Numbered from the stretch's first letter, positions 36,430-47,119 are shown. The stretch: 64,000 bases of DNA from Coenobita brevimanus (GCA_032717465.1 CM064697.1:986001-1050000), one strand, 5' to 3'. The notes: a model not told the origin generated them from the letters alone. Program-made: numbers and translations.

Positions 36430-37450
36430 GAAAAGGAGAGCGAGAAAGTTTGATTGACAACAAAAGTAGGGAAGAAGGAATGAAAAACTTTGAAGGAAAG
36501 AAGTGAAGAAGCAGTATAAAGATCAGTGAGTAAGTCTGGACAGGTTGAAAATTGAAGGAGAAAGCTATAGAAAATTTCGATGAAAGGAGAAGGTCGCCTG
36601 GGAAGCAGATAAAGGAATGGAGACGAAAAATGAAATTGCTAGAGAGAATGTGAAGCAAGAAAAAAATAACATGAAGGGAGGAGAAACAGAAGAAGGAAAC
36701 AGTTGCGGAACTCCAGAAAATTGCGCGGAAGTCAAAGAATATACGGTGAAAGAGAGAGAGAGATCAAAGGAAACAGGATGGGAAAGGAAAAATGAGGGAA
36801 AAGGAAAGTGCAAGTGTGGGAAGGGAAAGGAAAGTGAGTAAATGGGATGGAAGGAAAGGAGACGAGAAAACAAAATGTGAAAGAAAGTGAAAGGAAAGGG
36901 GGTAAAGTAAGGAAGGAAAAGGAAAGGAAGGGAAAGGAAAGGAACGGGGAAAAGAGAGGAAAGGGGAAAAGGAAAGGAGACTGAAAAGAGAAGGAGAAGG
37001 GATGTAAAAGAGAAGGGAAAGAAAATGAGAAGATAAGAGAGAAAAATGGTAAAGGAATAAATAATAAAAAATGAAAGGGGAGGAGGGGAAAGAAAATAAG
37101 GAAAAGAAAAGAAAGAGCGGAGAGGGGAAAGAAGCGTAGAGGATAAAGGAAAAGATTGGGGAAAAGAAAGAAAAGAGGAAAGAAAAGTGATAGGAAAGGA
37201 GATGGGGAAGAGAGGGAGAGGGAAGGTAAAGGGGAAGGAAAAAGATGGTAAAAAGGAAAGGAAAATGACAGGAAAGGGGACTGGGAAAGTAAATGAGAAG
37301 GGAAAAGAAAGGGAAGGGGAAAGGAAAGTGCAAGGATGCTACAGGGGAAGGGAAAATTCAAGGAAAGCAGAGGGGAAAGGAAAGTGCAAGGATGGTAGAG
37401 GAGAAAGGAAAATGCAAGTAAAGGAGAAAAATGGAAAGTGCAAGAGATAA
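36384..37450 (+). repeat. Polypurine tract, about 1.1 kb, starting with (GA)21
   Basis: Begins with (GA)n at 36384-36425 and continues as GGAAAGGAAAAGGAAAGG-type sequence with a visible GGGGAAAGGAAAGTGCAAGG repeat near 37315-37440. The minus-strand Phe/Ser/Pro/Leu frame of 288 codons is compositional. Confidence 0.9.
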
Positions 37451-38831
37451 TGGTGCGTAACACAGTCTCTCCTGGTTGAATATGCTGGTAATGGGGTGTG
37501 CGAGGGTGTCTGAGTACCTCGCCAGGCGTATTATGGAAGGACGGTGGGATTGGGGAAGAGGTGTGGAGGAGAAGAATGGTGGTGGAGGACAGAAACATGG
37601 CGGCAGTGTCTCTTTATCCGTCTTGGGAACCCAGGTGTAAGAGAGCGTGGCGTGCTTACCTTGTTATTGTTATCGTTGTGAGTCGTATACTTCGTTGTCG
37701 TCGTTTTCCCATGCTCGGAGAATTCTTTGCATTAAACCTTCTCCGTGCCTTTCCGGCCAGTTCATAGTGGCCGTCTTCACAGGGTATATTAGTTGCGTCC
37801 TGCCACACCACTCACAACCATCCCAGCTCATCCTGCTCGCTCTTTCCCACCCTCCTCACACTTTAAAAATATCATGGCCTGTAACTTCAAAGAGAAATTT
37901 GTGACTTAAGCGTCCCCACCGTCATTGCCGCCCAACGCACTCCTCTCATCCCACCCATTTTTTGCTCCTTCACTTTTGCTTTGCACCTTACCGGGTTATC
38001 TGCAAAATCCATCACCACATCACATACTTCCCATGGCGTACCACACCACCCATCTCCATCCCATCCTGGCCATTCCTGTCCACATATTTCTTCTCCAGTG
38101 TGGACTTGGACTAAGAAATATGTAGCTGTACTACCAGTCGATCTGCAGCGCTCATTTTAACAGGGTTTACTCAACCATAATTATGGTCAGCCAACCACCA
38201 CCATCTCATCCCACCTGCATTCGCTTTAAGCTGTTGGCAGTCTTCAGTTAAATATGAATATCCCTATACTGGCCTGACCAGTCTCAAACGAATTTAATAG
38301 ACCTGGCTAAACCTGAGGGAGCACTAGTGAACCAGAATGGCTTCACTTGCTCCAGAATGGAAGGTAACTGGACCCGAAGCTTGGAGGTACATTAACCCTT
38401 TGTGTGTGGCGAGGGAACCTGGTTATTATATTCCTGCAATTGTCAGGCACATATTTGTGCTATCAGAAAGTCTAGAAAATGAACTCGATTACTGGTAACA
38501 TATTGGCCGATAACTACGGACTTTGTTTTGAACTTTACTTAATACTAGAAGAGCTGATTCAGTTGAAGAGATTCCATCACAGCCATAGAGTTAATGGATC
38601 AAAATTGACCTGAATGGACCAGAACTGAAAAACTGGACCGTAATTTCTCTGATTAGATCAAAACATTACTAGTATGTCCCCCAAAAGTAGGTTTACTTGA
38701 ACTGCTTGACATGACTATACCACTGGACTACCTACACTGTTACATGATGGGAGAGAGAGAGAGAGAGCGATTTCGACGTGGACTTAACTCTTCTTTAGTG
38801 GCAGGATCTGCTCCGTATAGGGACTGCAGTT
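37451..38831. other. About 1.4 kb without recognised genes
   Basis: Mixed composition. The segment 37500-37900 is GC-richer with short open frames in several phases but no domain content. TTAACCCTTTGTGTGTGGCG at 38393-38412 resembles a MITE-A left end, without the rest. (GA)9 at 38750-38767. Confidence 0.4.
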
Positions 38832-39008
38832 CAGTCACTTTAACTTGGCCCAAATTTTCATCCTTTTGCAGCTTTTTTGACGTAGCACAGTAGGAGAATA
38901 GAGAATATTGTGGCTCTGTCATTTCTGTGTCGCTTCTTCGTGACAAGGATCATATTCTAGCATTCACGATAGACGGATGGAAATTTTAGGCCAGGGTAGA
39001 GTGACAGG
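38832..39008 (+). mobile_element. MITE-B copy 3 (best preserved)
   Basis: Left end CAGTCACTTTAACTTGGCCC + AAATTTTCATCC (38832-38863). The right end, reverse complemented, begins CCTGTCACTCTACCCTGGCC + TAAAATTTCCATCC (38976-39008). This gives terminal inverted repeats of about 32 bp with a few mismatches around a 110-bp core containing GTAGCACAGTAGGAGAATAG and CTTCGTGACAAGGATCATAT. There is no coding capacity. Size and structure fit a miniature inverted-repeat transposable element; the superfamily is undetermined because no clean target duplication was identified. Confidence 0.75.
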
Positions 39009-41059
39009 AATATAGTATCCACAAGTCTTCAGTAACACCTTGATTTAAATATGGATAATCGTTAACCCTTTTGTGGAATATGCTCCAGTTGTCTCGGTAA
39101 ATACTTTCAATGTCTGTTTTTCATGGGCGTGGTTGTTGCATCAGAGTTGCTGTATATAAATTGCTCTAGAGGGAAAAGTTATCAATCCGTGCCTTATTGT
39201 GGGACGTCAGTAGTGGGACATAAGGACACAAAATACAGCAGCCGGAAATTCTCAACCCCCTCCTGGAGCCACAGGAAAAAAAAAAAAAAAAAAAAATGCT
39301 GGCTGAGTTATGCTTTGCCAGATTTGTTTCCTTTCCCGTTTTCTTTTCTTGAACTTTTTTTTTTTCCTGTTTTAAATCTGAAGCCTCCGTTTGAAACCTG
39401 TCTCGAAAATCCGAAACCTCTGTTGGAAAAAATACTGAGATTGAATTCATATAATGTTTTTCTTTATCCACAGTGCAGGAAGATAGACATTGTTTCATCT
39501 TTTCCACTTGTTTTCAGTTCATAGCACAAAAGAAGCATGTAGGAAGCCGGTGATATATAGTGTAAACCAGTCTAAAGCAGAAGGGGAAGGGTGAAAAAGT
39601 CCTATAATGATAATATTCACCAGGGAGTGTAAACGTCCACGTGAAAATCCTCATACACAATAATTATACGTGGATGTGAACGTGAGAAGATTAATCTGAG
39701 GGTTAGGTCATAAGGAGCAGCATTTTGACCTTTGGAAACAAATAAAATGTATGTTAATTTCTGTTGTGATTCTTTCATTTGTTACTGTTAGTCATATCAT
39801 TCCAATGTAACCAAGTAATGCAGTCTTCTATAATATGGTTTTTCTTGTTTCAGGTAATTAGGTGTGCAGTGCCTGGTTAAGTACCATCTTTATTCACTCC
39901 ATAGTATGCTGTCTCATTCAAAGGTCAGTTGGTCGTTTCACATAGTTTTTCATCCCTTCTAATAACTTGCAACATTTAATCCTTGTATTCGTAAAATTTA
40001 GTTTAATATTCTGGCAACAGTGATCTTTCGATAATATTTAAGTGGACCCTTCGCACATTCTTTTGTCTGGTAAATTTAAGTATTATAGAGGGATGTGTGG
40101 GACCGTGCTCCTCGGATTTGCCGGGATTCTCCACCGATGGACGTGCATAGACGGCACAGGCTACCGAGATGCCATTGTGGGTGTAAGATGCTGCTGGGTA
40201 TAGGTGGAGTTAGGCCATTGTGTGTTGAGCTGTAAATGATGATGTAATTTTTTGACTTCGAGTTGTTTAAATATATGTTAACATCATATGATTTCAGTAT
40301 ACTAAAGATAACCTTAGGACACCAGGAATGTTCAGTACTGTTACGATGAACGCTGTGGCCGAGAAAGAATTGCGTTTTTAATCTTCCATTCAGCGAAGAC
40401 TATTAATTTATTATTTATTTACTTTTCGTAGCGCTTAGAGCTTCAGTGCAGCCTAAAGGTTAAGGGTCTGTTGGTGCTATTTTTGGTTTCCCCACTGAAG
40501 GATAGTGCCCAAGAGGTAAGCGAAGGTCTTGAGTCATAAGGGTCGTCAGTGAAGTGACTGGCTGAAGGAGGAAACTCTGACATTGAAGGAGCACCGGCTG
40601 CTTGGTAAGTGGAGAGTGGCTTGATGGTGTCCTTGACGGAAAATCGGAAATTTAGCGGTAACTGTAGTCGGTTTGTTTTAAAATGGCGTAAATAGGCCAC
40701 TGCCACAACTTGAATACTGAATCGTGGTTACAGGAAAATGATGAGCTTTAGTTATGAAGTAGGAATAAGTCTTCGTGGTTACCAGTTAAACCTATACTCC
40801 AGTCTAATCAAACCTGGCCATCAACCAAAGTGAAAGTGGGTAGGGGTTCTTCGCCAGGTAGGAGTAAAGGCACTATAGACAGGAAATGAAGAAATAGGTG
40901 TTGAGGAATAACAAGACGAATTTGCTGGAGAATTGGGTACGGTATTTAGGGATAACCAAACGAACTCAGGCGGAGGCAGGTAGAGGGTCCGTTTTGGTAT
41001 TGCTTTGATATCCCCTTCATATCTGGGGTCCGTGGGTGTTTATTGCTCATATCACTGGC
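39009..41059. other. About 2 kb without recognised genes
   Basis: Contains A runs (39275-39296), T runs and AT-rich DNA. A minus-strand frame at 40443-40706 (87 codons) is the only non-low-complexity candidate but shows no recognisable domain or supporting signals. Confidence 0.45.
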
Positions 41060-41330
41060 AGGAACGTGGCGGAGGAGAAAAATGGTGAGGGGGAAAGAAA
41101 GTGATGCTGAGGAGTGTGATGAAGAAGAAGAAAAGTGATGATGAAGTAAAAGTGATGGGTAAGAAAAGTAATGAAGAAAGGTAACTAGAGGGAAAGTAAT
41201 GATGGAAGAAAGGTGACGAGAAACAAAGGTGAACGGAGAGAAAAGTGATGGGAGAAAAGTTATGGGGAAGAAAAGTGACTTGAGAGAAAGTAATGGTGGA
41301 GAAAGGTGATGAGGGGAGCAGAATACCAAG
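41060..41330 (+). repeat. Purine-rich imperfect tandem repeat (GAGAAAAGTGATGG)
   Basis: Repeated AGAAAAGTGATG, GGAAAGTAATGATGGAAG and GAAAGGTGACGAGAA modules at about 20-30 bp spacing. Confidence 0.7.
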
Positions 41331-41373
41331 GATTAGCTTACTGAAGGAAAAGGTGTAGAATGTAGGGTAAAAG

Positions 41374-41460
41374 GCTAATCTCCACACTACGCATGTTTGG
41401 CTTAAGTTAAATTAAATCATATGGAAGTAGCAGGATGAAGTTAAAATGTCACGAAAATAT
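41374..41460 (+). repeat. MITE-A fragment (right arm)
   Basis: GGCTTAAGTTAAATTAAATC, ATATGGAAGTAGCAGGATGA and AGTTAAAATGTCACGAAAAT correspond to CCTAAGCTGAATAAAATCGT, CTGGAGGTAGCAAGAATAAA and ATACGTCACCG. Confidence 0.45.
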
Positions 41461-41464
41461 ATGC

Positions 41465-41672
41465 TTAACCGCAAAACGCCAGTGATATGTAATTTGTTCT
41501 CTGCTGCCGTCAGACGATTTTGCTCAGCGTAGGGAGAGATACCAGGCTGTGGAAAGCTTAATGGAGACTGCTTCTACCCTCGCCGCTACAGATGATCTCT
41601 CCGAAGCTTGACAAAATCGTCTGGAGGAGGCGAGAAGAAAATAAAGTTCCTCGGGCTAAGGGAGTTTAGCTC
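41465..41672 (+). mobile_element. MITE-A element, near complete
   Basis: Left end TAACCGCAAAACGCCAGTGA, core GTCAGACGATTTTGCTCAGC, centre CTTCTACCCTCGCCGCTACA, right arm ATCTCTCCGAAGCTTGACAA + AATCGTCTGGAGGAGGCGAG, right end CTCGGGCTAAGGGAGTTTA. The CAGACGATTTTG...CAAAATCGTCTG cores are perfect inverted copies. Confidence 0.72.
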
Positions 41673-41934
41673 ATTTATGATAGACAGATGCGGGACCATA
41701 TGGGGCTCCGCAGAAGTGTAAGTATCGTAATGGGGTTTGGTTAGAGAGAAGTACTTTGCATGTGAAAATCATTGGGGTGCGGCTGATGGACCGGGTGGCT
41801 CCTGAAGATGCTCCCTCCAATGGTAGCCAGAATATAAGAGAAAGTGAGTCATCGTAGCGAAGTGCCTATTCCCGTAAATGCGACATAGCTTTCTTCATTT
41901 AAAAGGAATTGTTTTGAGACAGCAATGATTAACA

Positions 41935-42025
41935 CAAAATAAAGTTATTGTAAGGAGAGGGTTAGTGGAGATAGCTTTGGCCCTTCAGCAAGAGACGCCC
42001 TTCCTGAGCTGAAGAATATTTAGAG
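41935..42025 (+). repeat. MITE-A fragment
   Basis: TAAGGAGAGGGTTAGTGGAG + ATAGCTTTGGCCCTTCA and CCCTTCCTGAGCTGAAGAAT resemble the centre and right arm. (GA)n at 42044-42068 follows the fragment. Confidence 0.4.
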
Positions 42026-42031
42026 GTAGTT

Positions 42032-42068
<37 letters not shown>

Positions 42069-42141
42069 ATCATCGTAGTGGGAAGTGATAGCGGAGGCAA
42101 TGACTGCTGGTGAGTGGAGGTGAGGGGGTAAAGGATTGAGG

Positions 42142-42354
42142 TTTAACCCTCTCAATCCCGTGGTGTATTTTTCAGTATATATATATTTTTTTCCATCACC
42201 AGGCTCCTTTACTCAGCTTTGGAGATTCTTTTCGAGGTGGAGGAATTAGATAAAGCCCTGTCCCTTTCACCACAAGAGGCCTACCAAAAGCTGACCAAAA
42301 CCGCCTTTAAGTGGCAAGAACAAATCAACACGTGAGAGGACTGAATGGGTTAAT
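42142..42354 (+). mobile_element. MITE-A element, full length (213 bp)
   Basis: Starts TTAACCCTCTCAATCCCGTG and ends AGAGGACTGAATGGGTTAA, so both boundaries carry TTAA and the ends are inverted copies (TTAACCC...GGGTTAA). Inside are GGAGGAATTAGATAAAGCCC at the centre, and ACTCAGCTTTGGAGA opposed by CCAAAAGCTGACCAAAACCG. Precise TTAA boundaries are the insertion signature of piggyBac-type transposases, so the family is inferred to be a piggyBac-related MITE. Confidence 0.78.
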
Positions 42355-42494
42355 ATGTAGGGGTGGAGTTGAGGAATTGGCTTCGTGCTGAATTTTGATA
42401 TATGATGGCGAGACAGTCGGCATACAGAGAATTTAATGGTTCAAAGTTTGCTGTTGTTTGGACCTGAGGGATGGGCTTCGTGGTGTGCGTTTTG

Positions 42495-42885
42495 CTACAC
42501 CCGCGTGCGTAGTGCGAGGAGGTTGTGTGCCGAGTTTGATTTACGTGTCGATCTGTCTGTTAGTAAGATTTAAGAAAACTATTGGATTGAACCGCACCAA
42601 ATTTGGTAACTGAGGACCATTAGAAAAACATGTGATCAGATTTTAGCCGAAAACATCATAGGCCATCGTGCAGCGGGGAGGTCGATTCAAGACGGTGTTA
42701 ATACGATTTAAGCCAAACTTGACGGAAGAGCTGAGGAGTCAGGCAAGGAAGGATTAATTCGATCTTGCGAACAATCGGTCGAAGGTCAAGGCCACGGGGC
42801 AGGATCAAAAGTTCATCCTTAGATCGATTGTAGAGCGCGACATTGATCTCTGCAGCGAGTGCTCCCTCTCGTTTGCAACTGTATT
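42495..42885 (+). repeat. Diverged dispersed repeat of the RTE/SINE-tail kind
   Basis: GATCTGTCTGTTAGTAAGAT, GAACCGCACCAAATTTGGTA, GGTCGAAGGTCAAGGCCACG, GGCAGGATCAAAAGTTCATC and the end GCAGCGAGTGCTCCCTCTCG. The arrangement (a TCTGTCTGTTAG start, ACCAAATTTGG, GGTCAAGG, GAGTGCT...CTAGTT-like end) parallels Rep-E without being the same sequence. No second copy was recognised here. Confidence 0.4.
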
Positions 42886-42929
42886 TTGATTGTCAAGCAT
42901 AAATACGATAGGGTTATAGGAATGACGGT

Positions 42930-43640
42930 GAAAATATAGGTGTGGAGTTAAGGATTTGATTTCCTGATATTGCAAGTGCGTTGATAGACTGATGTGTGGG
43001 ATGAAACGTTGATGGAATCCAGAGAGTACTAGTTAGAGTGTAGGTGTAGATTTCAGTCATTGGCTCTTTAGCACCGTTTTTTTTTTTTTTTTTTATGCCG
43101 AAGTTAGATGGTTTAATACACAAGGAATTTAAAGTTTTGATGATGAAAATGCTGGTGCGGATTTGAAGGCTTTATGATTGTATTTTATAGATGCTGATGT
43201 GAGGAGTCAAACGGAGATGGAATGAAAGGACAGGTGATACAAAGGTACAGTAGATTTATCGTTGGTGAGGTGGCTTGGTAATAGTGTTCTGTTATGCGTT
43301 GATTTATGATGGTGCAACATACCTTTGACTAAAACACTATGGTTAAAAAAGTGTATGCGTGGAGCTGAACAGTTGCCCTTATAATAATGTAGGCTAATCT
43401 GTTTTGTGGTGGTGAAACATAGAGTAATTCATTGAGTGAAAGTACTGATGAAAGAGTAGTATAGGTTGTTAGGTGTAGATGTGTAGGCTGAACCAAAGAC
43501 AGAGTTAAGTATTGATGGTGAAAGTGTAGGTTTGGTAAAGGTAAGGCATTGGCTGTATGTTAGTGCTGTGTTAGGCACTGATATGTTGTATGAAATATAG
43601 ATGCAGTTCAGTGCTTAATTGTGCAACTGTAGGCATAAAG
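42930..43640 (+). repeat. Degenerate long-unit tandem repeat (GGTGAAAATGTAGGTGTGGA)
   Basis: Repeated GACGGTGAAAATATAGGTGT, TTGATGATGAAAATGCTGGT, AGTATTGATGGTGAAAGTGT and similar blocks, combined with TGATTTATGATGGTG and GATGTGTGG. The spacing is irregular at 60-200 bp and no clean unit could be drawn. A T run at 43076-43094 interrupts it. Confidence 0.4.
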
Positions 43641-43652
43641 ATGTGGAAGAGC

Positions 43653-43866
43653 ATTAACCCGTACTGGTCGATTAAATATTTTTTACTTTATTCTTGTGAC
43701 CTTCGTACGAATTTATTCAGCTTTGGGAGAGGAATTACACTGCGAAAGGGTTAAAGGATACTGTATAAAATCCTGTCACTCTGCATAGTTTTTCCAAAAT
43801 TACGAATATCGTGGGGAAATATCAAGACTATATTAGACAAATGCGTCACCGGAGTCAAGGACCTAG
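43653..43866 (+). mobile_element. MITE-A element, near complete, with degraded core
   Basis: Left TTAACCCGTACTGGTCGATT, then ACTTTATTCTTGTGACCTTC and GAATTTATTCAGCTTTGGGA. The right side reads AAATATCAAGACTATATTAG and GCGTCACCGGAGTCAAGGAC. Length and block order match the family. Confidence 0.65.
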
Positions 43867-43934
43867 TGAATATAGTGTTTTTGCAAGAGGCGGATGAAAT
43901 ATTGATGATATTAAAGGATCGTATGTCATATTTT

Positions 43935-44020
43935 TCCTTACAATCCTATGTCTTAGTTTATACTTTATTCTTGCTACCTCCAGACCTATTGAGAGAGGAC
44001 CGTGAAATGAAAGGTTGAAC
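43935..44020 (+). repeat. MITE-A fragment (left arm)
   Basis: ACTTTATTCTTGCTACCTCC + AGACCTATTGAGAGAGGACC corresponds to TTTTATTCTTGCTACCTCCAGACGATT. Confidence 0.45.
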
Positions 44021-44186
44021 GGTGACACTCTCTGACCCCTCTGTTCGCAGAATCTCCCAGGTTGACTATATATGGAAAGGACAGAGGGCAGCAAGTCTGA
44101 GTGAAGCTGAAAGAAAAATTAGATCTTTTATTTACGTCAGAGAGAATGAAAACATTGTGTATTTACGAGAGACAGAATGGAAATAT

Positions 44187-44189
<3 letters not shown>

Positions 44190-44223
<34 letters not shown>
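44190..44223 (+). repeat. (GA)17 microsatellite
   Basis: An uninterrupted run. Confidence 0.96.
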
Positions 44224-44228
<5 letters not shown>

Positions 44229-44382
44229 TCATACACCCGAACGCTAGGTGGAATATGTGGAAGAGTCAGTGTAGAATGGAATGGAGGACTTCAATTAGCC
44301 CATGCAGGGGGAGGGGGAGGGGGTAGTAAATTAAGAGCGAGTGATAAGGCAAGTTGTAAATGGTGGCAGGCTTATTGCAGGT

Positions 44383-44482
44383 GATGATGATGATGATGAT
44401 GATGAATGGACGGAGGGATTGATGTAGAGATGGGATAAGGTTAGGGTTGGAACTGAGAGAGAGAGGGAGAGAGAGAGAGAGA
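44383..44482 (+). repeat. (GAT)n and (GA)n microsatellites
   Basis: GATGATGATGATGATGATGA (44383-44405), preceded by TTGCAGG, and a GA run with one GG interruption at 44456-44482. Confidence 0.92.
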
Positions 44483-44602
44483 GGGTATATCAAAGAAAAT
44501 ATGTAAGTAGGAAAAGAAAGTAAAGCAGTGAAGAAGAAAGAGGAAAATAATGAGAGAAAGTTCAATGATGGAGAGGAGAGAGTAACGAGGAAAGTTTGGA
44601 GG

Positions 44603-44606
<4 letters not shown>

Positions 44607-44662
<56 letters not shown>

Positions 44663-44738
44663 CCTAGAACAGGAAAGATACGAGGCTGTGAATGGAAGTT
44701 ATGAATATTATGATCGTCATGCTCACAGAAAAATGAGT

Positions 44739-44802
<64 letters not shown>
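44607..44802 (+). repeat. (GA)27 and (GT)31 microsatellites
   Basis: GA at 44607-44661 and GT at 44740-44802, separated by about 80 bp of ordinary sequence. Confidence 0.97.
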
Positions 44803-44806
<4 letters not shown>

Positions 44807-45164
44807 AAGCATTACAGAAACACAGTCTTCGTCCTGAAAGCTTCCACGGGTATTCATAATTCATTCACGTTATGCATATGAAACTATCAATAAAAGAACA
44901 TTAAGCCTGCCATACATAGCAGCGTCATCTATATATAGCCAAGTAAAAAGTATGCCTCAACAAAGGTCAGTAAAAGTCATGCTGGTGTTTATTTAATGTC
45001 ACAAAAAATAATGTAAACACACCACCAGTAATTTGTGTTGTTATATGAGAATTTGTAGCTTTTCTTTATTTTCGATTTATTTTGCATAGTTATTACAATT
45101 TAATGTTTTCGTAGGTTAATAATATTTTACTTAGACATGATTTGCATTGGTAACATGTTCATGT
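44803..45164. other. AT-rich stretch, nothing recognised
   Basis: No supported features. Confidence 0.4.
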
Positions 45165-45201
45165 ATCTATAGCCAGACGCCTTAATCCCGTAAGGAGTGG
45201 G
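45165..45201 (-). mobile_element. Very short LINE 3'-end remnant, same family as 54380-54748
   Basis: ATCTATAGCCAGACGCCTTA + ATCCCGTAAGGAGTGGG is nearly identical to ATCTATAGCCCGACGCCCTA + ATCCCGCAAAGGGTGGC at 54412-54450. Only the terminal 37 bp is shared, the expected form of a severely 5'-truncated insertion. It has a single ATCT unit in place of the (ATCT)n tail. Confidence 0.65.
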
Positions 45202-45331
45202 CATTAGTAACATTCAAGGGAATATTAACCCCCCTCAGAAAGGTTGCAGTTATGTTTTATTTGCTATTGATCTTGAGTTTGTATGATAGGTGGGTGATTG
45301 GACTGAACAGAGCTCCCTTCAGTGGAGAAAG

Positions 45332-45720
45332 CTTGTAACGAAACTTTGCACATGCAGCTGTTGAGGATCCGGTACCGACATATTAAGTTAGATCTAGACT
45401 GATGTCCTCTGAAGGGGTGTTTTCGCCCTCACCAGCAGCGGTGTGAGAGAAGTTCTGAAACATGGTGCGTTTTGACCCAAGATTTCCCCCCCTCCTCTTA
45501 TTTGCCCTGATTTTAACGTTGAGTCTGTGTGCAGCGTTTATGTAATGAAACTCCGAACCCCATGAGACGTGTTTCAGCAAAACTTTACACACGCAACCAC
45601 TAGAGCCCCAGTCACTATCATTCGAGTTTGGTCCTGATGAATGTCCTCTTGGTCCACGCTTACTGTATGTCCTCTAGGGGTATGTTTTGACTGCCTCCAC
45701 ACCCCCAGTAGTGCAAACGC
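45332..45720 (+). repeat. Ancient tandem duplication (about 235-bp period)
   Basis: First unit: TGTAACGAAACTTTGCACAT, GTTGAGGATCCGG, ACTGATGTCCTCTGAAGGGG + TGTTTTCGCCCTCACC. Second: TTCAGCAAAACTTTACACAC, CACTAGAGCCCCAGTCACTA, CCTGATGAATGTCCTCT, GTCCTCTAGGGGTATGTTTT + GACTGCC. Block order is kept with strong divergence. Confidence 0.5.
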
Positions 45721-45839
45721 CAGCGAGCCAAGGGACTTGTTCATCCTACCACTTTTTATTTCTTCCTTGGAGAGACTTATAGAACCGGAGAGGTTGTTTA
45801 TATCCATCATCAACCACTAAAGCTGAACTGAGTGAAAAT

Positions 45840-46300
45840 AGGTAAGTTGCGGAAGAAGTGTTAGATCTAAAATAGGCAAAACAAAATAACAAATCGCCTA
45901 GAAAGAAATGCTGCGAATTCTAAAACAGGGAGGATAAATAGCTTTGGAGGAGGTGTTACGAATCCTAAATAGGCAGAATAAATCGCTAAGGAAAAGGGGC
46001 TACGAAATTGCCCAGCCATCTAGAGTGAGACCTCGAGACAGTCGTAGTGATGCAAGGGTGAGAAAATACGTAATTGTTTTTAAAGGGAAATTGGCAAAAT
46101 AAATCGTCAAGGAAGAGGTGTTAAGAAATCTAAAATAGTCAGAATTAGTTGCGTAGGAAGAGATGTCACAAAAAAAGACACTATAATTAAATCGCTTAGA
46201 AAATGTAACGAATTAAAGGGCAAATTAATAAAGTAAGTCGCTTAGAAAGAGGTGTTACTAAATATATAATGGGTAAAATAAATAAATGAAGAAGTGTTAC
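45840..46300 (+). repeat. Degenerate array of MITE-C ends (about 45-50-bp unit)
   Basis: Repeated AATAAATCGCTAAGGAAAAG, AATAAATCGTCAAGGAAGAG, AGTAAGTCGCTTAGAAAGAG, each followed by GTGTTACGAAATCTAAAATA-type sequence; about eight diverged units. The same sequence forms the right end of the MITE-C elements at 58.4 and 63.1 kb. A 90-bp interruption (about 46015-46090) contains CTAGAGTGAGACCTCGAGAC. Confidence 0.65.
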
Positions 46301-46911
46301 GAAATCTACCCTACCAGATAGAACAGGACCTCGAGATAGCAAGAATGACGTACGGGCGCGATGGTTGTAATGGGACGGTCCTTATCAGTACGTGTGGGTC
46401 TTGGGGTGGTGGCGTGTCTTATCGGGGAGAGGGAAAGAAAGGTGGGGAGAGAGAGAGAGAGAGAGAGAGGACAGGTAGGAAACAGACGTAAAAGAAAGAG
46501 AAAGGGTAGGCAGGAGAAGAAACAGTGGGTGTAGGAGGGAGAATACAGAGAAAGACCAGGAACAAGTGACTAAAGAGGGAGAAAATGAGAGGTTAAATAA
46601 ACAGACCACGCAGATCACGGTGCATTGAAAGTTTGATTTTAACCCCGCACTTCGACGACCTCTTTGTATTGTAATCTTGCTTCCCGTCTCGCGATTGATA
46701 TTTATTTATTTATATATTTGGGATAACTGGAACGTCAAAAAGCGGAAGGGAAAAAAAAAAGATCTTCATTAACCACTAGAGTACGATGTCGTGTTAGATC
46801 GGGACCATCTCTAAAGGGCCCGTCCGTTTATATCCTGGATTTTCGGAAAAACGATATGCTTAACTTCCGTAGATTTTAGTGATTTCGTCGAAGCCTCTCC
46901 ACTCCACACTT
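46301..46911 (+). repeat. Purine-rich and AT-rich sequence, no gene
   Basis: (GA)n at 46448-46468 with A/G-rich flanks to 46600; the remainder is AT-rich. ACCTCGAGATAGCAAGAATG at 46329-46348 recalls a MITE-A right arm. Nothing else recognised. Confidence 0.5.
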
Positions 46912-47078
46912 TCCCACCCTCCCACATCACACCACGCAAAATCTCCCTCCCACACCGCACCACACAAAATCGCCCTCCCAAAATCTCCTTCCCACACCTC
47001 ACTACACAAAATCACCCTCCCACAATACACCACACAGAATCGCCCTCCCACACCACACCACACTACACAACATCAAGG
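46912..47078 (+). repeat. About 18- and 36-bp minisatellite (CCCTCCCACACCACACCACA)
   Basis: Units CCCTCCCACA(T/C)CACACCAC + GCAAAATC(T/G)CC repeat about five times with internal deletions. Confidence 0.82.
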
Positions 47079-47119
47079 CCCCGCAGACCCCGCATCAAAT
47101 GCTTTTGAACTTGTTATGT

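Noticed and set aside
36732..37598. A 288-codon minus-strand Phe/Ser/Pro frame that looks like a membrane protein
   Set aside because: Hydrophobicity comes from TTC/TCC/CTT codons of the complement of GGAAAG repeats; no conserved residues.
40443..40706. An 87-codon minus-strand frame with mixed composition
   Set aside because: No recognisable domain, no convincing splice or start context, and of a length expected by chance in 64 kb.
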